Assembly (NCBI GenBank): GCA_945865355.1
Contig: CAMBDN010000012.1
Location: 1 to 21,496 of the forward strand
Direction of reading: 5' to 3'
DNA length: 21,496 bases
From: Legionella genomosp. 1
Lineage (GTDB): Bacteria; Pseudomonadota; Gammaproteobacteria; Legionellales; Legionellaceae
Positions 14,599 to 21,496 of this stretch are shown piece by piece; position 1 is the stretch's first letter, and the number at the start of each line of letters is the position of its first letter. The notes below the pieces were generated by a model. That model did no database searches. It worked only from the letters and a program-made list of their open reading frames with translations, and was not told where the DNA came from. A program made the translations under genes and the position numbers.

Positions 14599-15078
14599 TC
14601 ACTTTTTATTAACATTAAAGATAAGTTGACCAATGAGATTCTCAAGAATAATCGCTTCCTGAGTTTTGGCAATTTGATCTCCTGCACGCAAATAAGGATG
14701 ATTTTTATTATCCTCATCATCAAAGCCCGGCACAATACTGATATAATTTGAACCTAACAAACCCTCGGTTAAAATTCTCGCAGATGAGTCTTCATAAGGG
14801 ATCTTCTTATCCTGGCGTAATATCATCGTTACCTTGGCATTTAGCTGAGAAGGTTGTAATTCGATGTGCGTAACCTCACCAATTTTAACACCAGCTACCG
14901 TTACGGGAGCACGTACTTTCAAGCCACCGATATCAGTAAAAGTGGCAGTAACCGAATAGCCACTGGTTGAAGCCAGGTCGGAAATGCCGCTCACCTTCAT
15001 AACCATGACGAGCAAGGCCAACAAGCCGAGCAACATAAAAAGCCCGACACTAATATCACCATAACGCTGCTTATTCAT
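14599..15078 (-). CDS. mlaD: MCE-domain lipid transport protein MlaD
   Basis: MlaD is the inner-membrane-anchored, periplasmic MCE protein that forms a hexameric ring on MlaE and passes phospholipid to or from MlaC. This 159-residue protein has one N-terminal membrane helix (about residues 9-29, GLFMLLGLLALLVMVMKVSG) and a single MCE domain with TATFTDIGGLKVRAPVTVAGVKIGEV and the GLLGSNYISIVPG end strand. The C-terminal helix (ILENLIGQLIFNV) would line the central hydrophobic tunnel. It starts directly after the mlaE stop with no gap. The length is close to the family's usual 150-185 residues. Confidence 0.95.
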   Translation of the reverse strand: MNKQRYGDISVGLFMLLGLLALLVMVMKVSGISDLASTSGYSVTATFTDIGGLKVRAPVTVAGVKIGEVTHIELQPSQLNAKVTMILRQDKKIPYEDSSARILTEGLLGSNYISIVPGFDDEDNKNHPYLRAGDQIAKTQEAIILENLIGQLIFNVNKK

Positions 15079-15861
15079 TTACCAAGCTCCAATCATCATT
15101 GCGGTCAATAGAAAGTCAAACCCAAGAACGGCTAGCGAGGAATATACCACAGTCCGCGTAGTTGCCTGACTAATACCCTCCGCAGTTGCCACACAAGTAA
15201 ACCCTTGAAACACAGCTATCCAAATCACTACAAAAGCAAAAACAATGCTTTTTATAATTCCACTGCGGACATCGAGGTGAAAATTGACTGCAGCTTGCAT
15301 ATTAGACCAAAAAGTCCCCGCATCAAGACCTAACCACTGCACACCAATAAAATAACCACCATACACCGCAACTGCAGAAAAAATTAACGATAACAATGGC
15401 AGAGCAATAATACCTGCTAAAAACCGAGGATAAATAACTCGTCCGAGTGGATCGACGCCCATCATATCCATACTCGACAGCTGCTCTGTTGCCTTCATCA
15501 AACCAATTTCGGCCGTTAGCGCCGATCCTGCACGCCCGGCAAAGAGTAACGCGCTGATAACAGGGCCCAACTCACGACAAATACTTAAAGCCAACAGCTG
15601 CCCTAGTTGAGAGCCTGCACCAAATTTTTCTAGGGTGTTGTACCCTTGTAGCCCAACGACCATCCCGATAAAGAGGGCAGATACAATGATAATCAAACAG
15701 GACAATACCCCCACAAAATAGAGTTGAGCGCTCAACGCCGGCAAAAGGCGTCGAAAATCAGGTTTACGCATTAATACCCGTAATAAGAATAATCCTGAAT
15801 CACCCAATGTTTGCATGCTACCGATGGTACGTTGGCCTAATTGCGCTATCATTTCAAGCAT
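15079..15861 (-). CDS. mlaE: Phospholipid ABC transporter permease MlaE
   Basis: MlaE is the membrane permease of the MlaFEDB complex; two copies form the lipid path in the inner membrane. This 260-residue protein has an N-terminal interfacial helix and five hydrophobic segments. It carries the family motif AGRAGSALTAEIGLMKATEQLSSMDMMGVDP (about 127-158), which includes the coupling helix contacting MlaF. The start overlaps the end of mlaF by 8 bp, implying translational coupling, and mlaD begins immediately after its stop. Length and gene order are those of E. coli. Confidence 0.96.
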   Translation of the reverse strand: MLEMIAQLGQRTIGSMQTLGDSGLFLLRVLMRKPDFRRLLPALSAQLYFVGVLSCLIIIVSALFIGMVVGLQGYNTLEKFGAGSQLGQLLALSICRELGPVISALLFAGRAGSALTAEIGLMKATEQLSSMDMMGVDPLGRVIYPRFLAGIIALPLLSLIFSAVAVYGGYFIGVQWLGLDAGTFWSNMQAAVNFHLDVRSGIIKSIVFAFVVIWIAVFQGFTCVATAEGISQATTRTVVYSSLAVLGFDFLLTAMMIGAW

Positions 15862-16651
15862 CTAACAACTCCTCAGTATAGGACAGTGCTGGATAATGGA
15901 AAGGCACCACACCATCAGCTTCTCCGTGCATAAATTGCCTAACTTCGGGTTGCTCTGATTGCTTTAAAGCTTTTGGCTCACCTTGCCCAATGACCCGTCC
16001 ACCTGAAACCAAATAGACATAGTCGGCAATTGAGCATGTCTCATCCACATCATGAGAAACAATAATTGTTGTTGTGTGTAACAAATCATTTAAGCGCTTA
16101 ATTAACCGTACTAAAACACCCATAGAAATAGGATCTTGCCCTGTAAATGGCTCATCATACATCATTAATTCTGGATCAAGGGCAATGGTCCTTGCCAAAG
16201 CAACACGTCGTGCCATCCCTCCTGATAACTCAGCAGGCATTAGATGGGCAGCACCTCGTAAGCCAACCGCCTCCAGCTTCATCAAAACAATGTCACGCAA
16301 CATGGCGTGATTTAAATGAGTATGCTCAATCAATGGAAATAACACATTATCAAAAACGGATAAATGGGTGAATAAAGCACTACTTTGAAACAACAGCCCC
16401 ATTTTTCGCCGGGCCTTGTAGAGCTCTTTGCGGGATAATTGATGAATATTACTGCCATTAACCTGTATTTTACCGGAATCAGGTGTCAATAGCGCACCAA
16501 TCAACCGTAGTAAGGTGGTCTTCCCAGTTCCACTTGGCCCCATTATGGCTGTTATTTTCCCACGCTTCACCTCTAGGTCTACGCCATTAAAAATCAGGCG
16601 ATCACCACGCGAGAAAGTAAGATTGCTAACTTCCACCAAGTTATTAGGCAT
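15854..16651 (-). CDS. mlaF: Phospholipid ABC transporter ATP-binding protein MlaF
   Basis: MlaF is the ATPase of the MlaFEDB system that keeps the outer membrane asymmetric. In this 265-residue protein the ABC motifs are complete: Walker A GPSGTGKT (38-45), Q-loop at Gln89, signature LSGGMARR (142-149), Walker B LMMYDE (162-167) and switch His200. The 'LSGGMARRVALAR' form is characteristic of MlaF/Mkl-type ATPases. The C-terminal extension (HGEADGVVPFHYP) is the segment that reaches the partner subunit and MlaB in known structures. It is the first gene of the leftward run, divergent from kdsD across a 138-bp gap. Confidence 0.96.
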   Translation of the reverse strand: MPNNLVEVSNLTFSRGDRLIFNGVDLEVKRGKITAIMGPSGTGKTTLLRLIGALLTPDSGKIQVNGSNIHQLSRKELYKARRKMGLLFQSSALFTHLSVFDNVLFPLIEHTHLNHAMLRDIVLMKLEAVGLRGAAHLMPAELSGGMARRVALARTIALDPELMMYDEPFTGQDPISMGVLVRLIKRLNDLLHTTTIIVSHDVDETCSIADYVYLVSGGRVIGQGEPKALKQSEQPEVRQFMHGEADGVVPFHYPALSYTEELLDA

Positions 16652-16684
16652 ATATTCTTATGAAATTATGTGGGTCCATGTTCG

Positions 16685-16715
16685 ATTATATACCTGCTAA
16701 GGTAGTTATTGCCAA
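16685..16715 (-). promoter_or_regulatory. Candidate promoter for the mla operon
   Basis: On the minus strand TTGGCA (16710-16715, 5/6 match to -35) and a perfect TATAAT (16685-16690) are separated by 19 bp, longer than the 17-bp optimum. The -10 lies 33 bp before the mlaF ATG. It is the best leftward candidate in the divergent mlaF-kdsD gap. Confidence 0.4.
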
Positions 16716-16719
16716 TTCA

Positions 16720-16725
16720 TATAAT
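16720..16725 (+). promoter_or_regulatory. Candidate -10 element for the kdsD-lpt operon
   Basis: A perfect TATAAT lies 64 bp before the chosen kdsD start and a few bases from the leftward mla promoter, so the two divergent promoters would compete or be co-regulated. No convincing -35 hexamer is seen at 16-18 bp spacing, so this is weak. Confidence 0.3.
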
Positions 16726-16789
16726 AATTTCGCTCAGGATCCTTACTGTGTTAGAATTACAAACCAACTTTTCAGGTGAAGAAAGTTAC

Positions 16790-17752
16790 ATGAATTTTTG
16801 CGAATTAGGCCTCGCCGTTATTGAAACTGAAGCTCAAGCTGTCTTTGAGTTAACACAACGTATTGACGAGCGTTTTGAAGCCGCCTGTGAACTACTTCTT
16901 GCCTGTAAAGGGCGTGTTGTTGTGACTGGTATGGGTAAGTCAGGACACATTGGCAAAAAAATTGCCGCTACCCTGTCCAGCACCGGTACCCCAGCCTTTT
17001 TTATGCACCCAGGAGAAGCAATTCACGGTGACTTGGGAATGATTACCCGCCTTGACACCGTATTAGCCCTCTCTAACTCAGGACAAACTCATGAAATTAT
17101 TACTCTCTTGCCTTTATTAAAGCGCCTTGAGATTCCGTTGATTTCATTGAGTGGTAACCCTGAATCTACTTTGGCAAAGGTAGCAAATGTCAATATTGAT
17201 ATTAGTATTCGCCAAGAAGCATGTCCTCTTGGTTTAGCGCCAACAACAAGCACCACGGTATCATTAGTCATGGGAGATGCTTTAGCCATCGCTTTACTCC
17301 AAGCCCGCGGTTTTAGCGCTGAAGATTTTGCACTATCACACCCAGGTGGCACACTGGGTAAACGGTTGTTATTACGAATCGATGAAATATGGCACCAAAA
17401 CGATGAATTGCCTTTAGTCACTGAAGACGCAACCATTCGCGAAGCCCTCATCGAAGTCACTGCAAAAAAATTAGGCATGACTTGTATCATCGACGCCCGT
17501 GGTCATTTGGCAGGCGTCTATACCGATGGCGACGTACGCCGAACATTAACCCAACAATTTGACATTAATACCACCCAGTTGAAAGAAGTGATGTCGCGTA
17601 ATTGCCGTACGATTAGCCCTGGCACGTTAGCCGCTGAAGCATTGGCACTTATGCAGAAATTTAGTATCACTTCACTTGTTGTGGTTGATGATTCACAACG
17701 ACCGTTAGCAGTAATTCACATACATGACTTGTTACGTGCTGGCATTTTTTAG
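16790..17752 (+). CDS. kdsD: Arabinose-5-phosphate isomerase KdsD
   Basis: KdsD converts ribulose 5-phosphate to arabinose 5-phosphate, the first step of Kdo synthesis for LPS inner core. The protein has an N-terminal SIS domain (GMGKSGHIGKKIAATLSSTG, then FFMHPGEAIHGDLGM, and LSNSGQTHEI), the linker HPGGTLGKRLL with the conserved His, and two CBS domains (about residues 205-320). ATG 16790 gives 320 residues, in line with family members (about 325), and has AGGTGA about 10 nt upstream. Opening the frame at TTG 16709 would add 27 residues through the promoter region and is rejected. The gene starts a rightward run with kdsC and the lpt genes, the E. coli order. Confidence 0.95.
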   Translation: MNFCELGLAVIETEAQAVFELTQRIDERFEAACELLLACKGRVVVTGMGKSGHIGKKIAATLSSTGTPAFFMHPGEAIHGDLGMITRLDTVLALSNSGQTHEIITLLPLLKRLEIPLISLSGNPESTLAKVANVNIDISIRQEACPLGLAPTTSTTVSLVMGDALAIALLQARGFSAEDFALSHPGGTLGKRLLLRIDEIWHQNDELPLVTEDATIREALIEVTAKKLGMTCIIDARGHLAGVYTDGDVRRTLTQQFDINTTQLKEVMSRNCRTISPGTLAAEALALMQKFSITSLVVVDDSQRPLAVIHIHDLLRAGIF

Positions 17753-17760
17753 AGAAATCC

Positions 17761-18300
17761 ATGAAAGAAATCATTGAGAAAGCAAAAAAAATTCAGTGCC
17801 TTATTTGTGATGTTGATGGTGTATTAACGGATGGGCGGCTATACATCGATAATTATGGTAATGAACTAAAAACATTTCATGTTCACGATGGCGTTGGATT
17901 AAAATTGCTAATGGCTGCTGGTATCGAGGTTGCAATCATCACTACATCTCGCAACGCAGTGATTGATCATCGGATGCAACAGCTAGGAATTCGTCATTAT
18001 TATATGGGTCAACTGGATAAGCGAGCGGCTTACCTTCAACTCAAATCTCAGCTCAATCTAAACGATGAGGTATTTGCCTATATTGGTGATGATCTTCCAG
18101 ACTTGCCCATTATTCGTCAAGTTGGCTTAGGTGTTGCGGTAGCAAACGCAGTAGCACCCGTTAAAGAATTTGCGAATTGGCATACCCAATTACCAGGCGG
18201 CCGAGGGGCGGTCCGTGAGCTATGCGATTTAATTTTGAATGCTCAAAATAAACAAGAAGAAGCGCTTAACCAGTATTTGGCGCAAGGGAGCTCAAAATGA
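17761..18300 (+). CDS. kdsC: 3-deoxy-D-manno-octulosonate-8-phosphate phosphatase KdsC
   Basis: KdsC hydrolyses Kdo 8-phosphate to free Kdo, the third step of Kdo synthesis. This 179-residue protein is a capless HAD-family phosphatase (C0 type, tetrameric in the family). Motif I is CDVDGVLTDG with nucleophile Asp17 and acid Asp19, motif II is TTSR around residue 62, motif III is Lys88, and motif IV is GDDLPD with Asp110, Asp111 and Asp114. The C-terminal GGRGAVRELCD tail that reaches a neighbouring active site is present. It begins 8 bp after the kdsD stop, and its TGA overlaps the lptC ATG. Confidence 0.96.
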   Translation: MKEIIEKAKKIQCLICDVDGVLTDGRLYIDNYGNELKTFHVHDGVGLKLLMAAGIEVAIITTSRNAVIDHRMQQLGIRHYYMGQLDKRAAYLQLKSQLNLNDEVFAYIGDDLPDLPIIRQVGLGVAVANAVAPVKEFANWHTQLPGGRGAVRELCDLILNAQNKQEEALNQYLAQGSSK

Positions 18301-18869
18301 TCGCAGCCAAGCAGGCAGCATGGTTGTTTTTGGCTGTTATCTGCATGGCTTGTTCTGGTTGGTACTTTGCTGGCAATCCGGTCGTTGTCAAGTTAGATAA
18401 ACAAACCCTTTCCAATACAACTGACACGATAATCAATAATTTAACAGTTCATCAATTTGATACCAATGGACAACTGGTCCATTATATCCACACCCCATTA
18501 ATGAAACACATACCTGTAAATAATACCCATTGGCTTAAAAATCCCCATATTATTATTTCACAACAAGACCAGCCCGCTTGGGAAATCCATGCACAACATG
18601 CTACGGCACTATATGGTGGTAACCAAATTACTTTTAACGAACACGTTGTTGTTCATCAAGATAAAGGTGAAAACACGGTTGAAAGCACCTTCAAAACAGA
18701 AGAAATAACCTACTTCCCAAAAGATAAGGTAGCAACAACCTTGCTGGATGTAACTTTTGAGCAACCAGGCCATCTTGTACAAGCAAAAGGGATGAAGGCC
18801 TATCTGAACGATAAACGCGTAAAATTATTAAGCCAAGCCAGAGGTACTTATGATCCCAACAGTGGCTAG
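18297..18869 (+). CDS. lptC: LPS export protein LptC
   Basis: LptC is the bitopic inner-membrane protein that accepts LPS from LptB2FG and hands it to LptA. This 190-residue protein has one N-terminal membrane anchor (about residues 6-26) and a periplasmic beta-jellyroll, with WLKNPHIII, PAWEIHAQHATALYGGNQITF, and a C-terminal GMKAYLNDKRVKLLSQARGTY typical of the family. It overlaps the end of kdsC by 4 bp (ATGA) with GGGAG just upstream, and overlaps lptA by 20 bp. Sequence conservation in LptC is low, so the name rests on motif style plus the kdsC-lptC-lptA-lptB context, which is decisive. Confidence 0.94.
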   Translation: MIAAKQAAWLFLAVICMACSGWYFAGNPVVVKLDKQTLSNTTDTIINNLTVHQFDTNGQLVHYIHTPLMKHIPVNNTHWLKNPHIIISQQDQPAWEIHAQHATALYGGNQITFNEHVVVHQDKGENTVESTFKTEEITYFPKDKVATTLLDVTFEQPGHLVQAKGMKAYLNDKRVKLLSQARGTYDPNSG

Positions 18870-19362
18870 AAAAACGCTCTGCGTCATCATCTTCGCCTTG
18901 CTGACGAAAATAGGCTTTGCTTTGCCGAATGATCGGGAGCAAGTGATACAAGTACAGGCAAACTCCGCGGATATTAACCAACAGACGCATCGCGGTATCT
19001 ATATTGGTGATGTACAACTTGATCAAGGTACAACGCATGTTAGAGCCGCTCAAGCCACCACCGAAGGGAATGAAAAAAACCAACTTATCAAAGCCATCAT
19101 CCAAGGCAATAAAGAAACTCAAGCACACTTCTGGTCACTTACCGAGGTTGATAAACCGCCTATGCATGCTTATGCCGATACCATTTACTATTATCCAGAA
19201 CAACATTCGATCGAACTCGTTGGCAATGCTCGAGTGGTACAGGGAAAAAATTCTTTTGCCGCGCCTATCATCAACTACGACACTTTGCATCAACACGTTG
19301 TATCAAAAAATGACGGCAAAGCTCGTACGATGATTATTATGCATCAAGGAAATAAATCATGA
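18850..19362 (+). CDS. lptA: Periplasmic LPS-bridge protein LptA
   Basis: LptA forms the beta-jellyroll bridge that carries LPS from LptC to the outer-membrane LptDE complex. This 170-residue protein starts with a signal peptide (about residues 1-25, probable cleavage after GFA). The OstA/LptA repeat strands follow: IQVQANSADINQQTHRGIYIGDVQLDQG, MHAYADTIYYYPEQHSIELVGNARVVQG, then a short charged tail. GAGG lies 5 nt before ATG 18850, inside the end of lptC, which supports this start and coupling between the two. Its stop overlaps the lptB start (ATGA). Confidence 0.95.
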   Translation: MIPTVARKTLCVIIFALLTKIGFALPNDREQVIQVQANSADINQQTHRGIYIGDVQLDQGTTHVRAAQATTEGNEKNQLIKAIIQGNKETQAHFWSLTEVDKPPMHAYADTIYYYPEQHSIELVGNARVVQGKNSFAAPIINYDTLHQHVVSKNDGKARTMIIMHQGNKS

Positions 19363-20084
19363 GTGAATTAGCTGCTCTAAATCTAAAAAAATCCTTCAAA
19401 TCACGTACCGTGGTTAATGATGTAAGCATCCGGATCAAACGTGGAGAATGCGTTGGCTTACTCGGTCCAAATGGTGCAGGAAAAACAACGTGCTTCTATA
19501 TGATTGTTGGCTTGCAATCCTGTGATAACGGAAAAATAATTCTTAATGGTCAGGATATTACTAACAAAGCCATGCACTTGAGGGCCCGGTTGGGCATTGG
19601 TTACTTACCTCAAGAAGCTTCGGTTTTCCGCAAGATGACAGTCAGTGATAATATCCTTGCAATCCTACAGTTACGACGCGATCTAGATAAGAACAGCCGC
19701 CTACTGAAATTAGAAAATTTATTACAAGAATTCCACATTTTGCATTTACGTGACAATTTGGGGATGAGTTTATCAGGAGGCGAGAGACGTCGCGTTGAAA
19801 TTGCCCGATCACTTGCGATAGAACCCTCGTTCATCCTACTCGATGAGCCATTTGCAGGCGTTGATCCGATTTCAGTAATCGATATTAAAAAAATTATTTT
19901 ACACTTGTGCGAAAAAAATATTGGTGTATTGATTACCGACCACAATGTCCGTGAAACCCTCGATATTTGTGAACGCGCTTATATTGTCAACCAGGGCGAG
20001 ATCCTTTGCGAAGGTACACCAGCAACTATTCTTGCTAACCAGCAAGTACGAGCCGTGTATCTTGGAGAAGAATTTTCTCTGTAA
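19359..20084 (+). CDS. lptB: LPS export ABC transporter ATP-binding protein LptB
   Basis: LptB powers extraction of LPS from the inner membrane together with LptF and LptG, which are encoded elsewhere. In this 241-residue protein all ABC motifs are intact: Walker A GPNGAGKT (36-43), Q-loop Gln85 in YLPQEASVFRKMTV, signature LSGGERRR (138-145), Walker B FILLDE (158-163) and switch His195. The YLPQEASVFR stretch, which contacts LptF/LptG coupling helices, is characteristic of LptB. AAGGAA lies shortly before the ATG, which overlaps the lptA stop. In many gammaproteobacteria rpoN follows lptB; here trpG does. Confidence 0.97.
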   Translation: MSELAALNLKKSFKSRTVVNDVSIRIKRGECVGLLGPNGAGKTTCFYMIVGLQSCDNGKIILNGQDITNKAMHLRARLGIGYLPQEASVFRKMTVSDNILAILQLRRDLDKNSRLLKLENLLQEFHILHLRDNLGMSLSGGERRRVEIARSLAIEPSFILLDEPFAGVDPISVIDIKKIILHLCEKNIGVLITDHNVRETLDICERAYIVNQGEILCEGTPATILANQQVRAVYLGEEFSL

Positions 20085-20091
20085 GATCAAT

Positions 20092-20664
20092 ATGCTATTA
20101 ATTATCGACAACTATGATTCATTTACCTACAACCTAGTGCAATATTTTCAATGCCTCGGACAAGAGGTATCCATCTACCCTCATGACGGTATCACCGTAC
20201 AAAAAATTGAACAATTAGCACCTGATTATTTGGTCATTTCACCTGGCCCTAAAGGCCCTAAAGATGCAGGCGTATCGCTTGAGGTTATTCAACATTTTTA
20301 TCAAAAAATTCCCATTTTGGGTATATGTTTAGGCCATCAATGCCTTGCCCATGCTTTTGGCGGGAACATCATTCCGGCACCTGAAATTATTCATGGTAAA
20401 ACATCAAGCATCATCCACAATCAACAAGGGTTATTTCGGGGGCTACCCAATCCCTTCTTGGCTACACGTTACCATTCCCTTGCTGTTGATATCGAAACAC
20501 TACCGAACATTTTTACCGCTGACGCTTGGGCTAATGATACAATCATGGCTATATCTCATAAAAAATACCCCGTATTTGGTTTACAATTTCACCCAGAAGC
20601 AATTTTGACTGAGCACGGCTTAGATCTCTTAGCCAATTTTTTGCATCATCATCGCGTTTTGTAA
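20092..20664 (+). CDS. trpG: Anthranilate synthase component II (glutamine amidotransferase TrpG/PabA)
   Basis: This 190-residue class I glutamine amidotransferase supplies ammonia to anthranilate synthase (TrpE) or aminodeoxychorismate synthase (PabB). The triad is Cys79 in GICLGHQC with His167 and Glu169 in LQFHPEA; the N terminus LLIIDNYDSFTYNLVQYF is typical. ATG 20092 is chosen because it gives exactly this family N terminus and lies 7 bp after lptB; the frame is open further upstream, but only through lptB sequence in another frame. The neighbouring trpD points to tryptophan synthesis, though one protein often serves both partners. One oddity is PGPKGPKDAG where the family usually reads PGPGxPxDAG. 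Confidence 0.93.
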   Translation: MLLIIDNYDSFTYNLVQYFQCLGQEVSIYPHDGITVQKIEQLAPDYLVISPGPKGPKDAGVSLEVIQHFYQKIPILGICLGHQCLAHAFGGNIIPAPEIIHGKTSSIIHNQQGLFRGLPNPFLATRYHSLAVDIETLPNIFTADAWANDTIMAISHKKYPVFGLQFHPEAILTEHGLDLLANFLHHHRVL

Positions 20665-20679
20665 GTTTACTCAAAACGC
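20654..20679 (+). other. Hairpin spanning the trpG stop codon
   Basis: GCGTTTTG (20654-20661) and CAAAACGC (20672-20679) form a perfect 8-bp stem, and the trpG stop TAA (20662-20664) sits in the 10-nt loop. No T-run follows, so it may be an RNA-stabilising or weak attenuating structure rather than a true terminator before trpD. Confidence 0.4.
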
Positions 20680-20784
20680 ATATCATGTTACAAACCCATA
20701 TATATCATCAAATATGAGCCGTAAGCGCACTGTTGGTGAATCGTATAAAGTTCCTATCAAAATCAGCAGGACTCCTATTGGATC

Positions 20785-21496
20785 ATGAATACAAGTAAAT
20801 TATTTGAACAGTTGATTGAGCGCGAGCATTTAAGCGACAGCCAAATGCAACAAGTCGTTAAGAGCTGCATGTCAGGCGAGTTAACTGATGTACAAATTGC
20901 AACTTTTCTCGCTTTGATGCGTATGAAAGGTGAAACAGTTGATGAGCTCACTACTGCCGCCAAAATCATGCAACAATTGGCGCACACTATCGATTTGGGT
21001 GACGATCTGGTTGACATCGTTGGTACAGGTGGTGACGGCAAAAACACATTTAATGTATCGACCGTAAGTAGCTTCGTTGCTGCTGCCGCAGGTCTTCGTG
21101 TAGCAAAGCATGGCAACCGCTCTGTTTCAAGCAGTAGCGGCAGTGCGGATTTATTATTTCACGCAGGATTTGAATTAAATTTATCCGATACCGCCATCAA
21201 CCATTGCATGAAGCAATGTAATATCGCATTTTTATTTGCTCCGCACTTCCATCAATCCATGCAACACGCCAGAAAAGCTCGCCAACAGTTGGGGATACGC
21301 ACTTTATTTAATTTACTGGGCCCTCTCATCAACCCAGCCAGCGTAAGAAAACAAGTTGTGGGAGTGTTTGCGAGCCATTGGCTTGAACCCGTTGCCAATG
21401 TTCTAGCTAATTTAGGCAGTGAGCACGCCTTGGTGGTTAATTCGCACGACGGGCTAGATGAAATCAGCATTGCAGCAAAAACGGACGTCCTAGAAT
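20785..21496 (+). CDS. trpD: Anthranilate phosphoribosyltransferase TrpD, 3' partial
   Basis: TrpD joins anthranilate to PRPP, the second step of tryptophan synthesis. The frame runs from ATG 20785 off the window edge with 237 residues visible of the usual 330-345. The N-terminal helical domain (ELTDVQIATFLALMRMKGETVDEL) is followed by the PRPP/Mg site VGTGGDGKNTFNVST, then VAKHGNRSVSSSSGSADLL and IRTLFNLLGPLINPA, all diagnostic. It starts 120 bp after trpG on the same strand; trpC would be expected next. The ribosome-binding site is weak (AGGA 13 nt upstream). Confidence 0.96.
   Translation, partial: MNTSKLFEQLIEREHLSDSQMQQVVKSCMSGELTDVQIATFLALMRMKGETVDELTTAAKIMQQLAHTIDLGDDLVDIVGTGGDGKNTFNVSTVSSFVAAAAGLRVAKHGNRSVSSSSGSADLLFHAGFELNLSDTAINHCMKQCNIAFLFAPHFHQSMQHARKARQQLGIRTLFNLLGPLINPASVRKQVVGVFASHWLEPVANVLANLGSEHALVVNSHDGLDEISIAAKTDVLE

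Noticed and set aside
16709..16789. N-terminal extension of kdsD from TTG 16709
   Set aside because: It runs through the predicted rightward -10 element, is not family-like, and ATG 16790 gives the normal length.
19945..20091. Extension of trpG upstream into lptB
   Set aside because: These codons are out-of-frame lptB sequence, and the family N terminus begins exactly at ATG 20092.

Overview
The window looks like a chromosomal segment of a gammaproteobacterium, most likely of the order Legionellales (Legionella/Coxiella/Berkiella-like). Three things point there: moderately low GC; an E. coli-type cell-envelope gene order (mlaFEDCB-ibaG-murA facing away from kdsD-kdsC-lptC-lptA-lptB); and, beside this housekeeping block, a cluster of large unfamiliar proteins that look like type IVB (Dot/Icm) secretion effectors. 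The genus is inferred from style and context, not from a database match.

Region 1 (1-5672, + strand) is the accessory part. It holds a 5'-truncated coiled-coil protein whose frame is open to the window edge, a ~550-residue protein with a hydrophobic hairpin, and a 672-residue protein with an apparent CE-clan (Ulp1/deubiquitinase-like) cysteine protease domain, a duplicated linker with 30-bp tandem repeats, and a C-terminal membrane hairpin. The third gene is preceded by a near-consensus PmrA box directly upstream of a perfect TATAAT. Together these suggest a PmrA-controlled effector acting on ubiquitin or ubiquitin-like modification at a host membrane.

Region 2 (5673-5858) lies between converging genes and holds a large dispersed-repeat-like palindrome, followed on the minus strand by a T-run, plus a second smaller hairpin.

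Region 3 (5859-10682, - strand) has, in transcription order, a UbiA-family enzyme resembling decaprenyl-phosphate phosphoribosyltransferase, a GT-C glycosyltransferase, a membrane-bound FlaA1/WbpM-type nucleotide-sugar dehydratase, and a CsaA-like tRNA-binding protein. The first three form a surface-polysaccharide cassette with its own predicted promoter.

Region 4 (10830-16651, - strand) runs mlaF-mlaE-mlaD-mlaC-mlaB-ibaG-murA-nif3-GNAT. It covers outer-membrane lipid asymmetry, peptidoglycan precursor synthesis and small accessory genes, tightly packed with several overlaps.

Region 5 (16790-20084, + strand) is kdsD-kdsC-lptC-lptA-lptB (Kdo synthesis and LPS export), divergent from mlaF. It is followed within 7 bp by trpG (anthranilate synthase glutaminase subunit) and then by a 3'-truncated trpD. 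No rRNA, tRNA, CRISPR array, IS transposase or phage gene was seen, and no gene-free stretch exceeds 300 bp.
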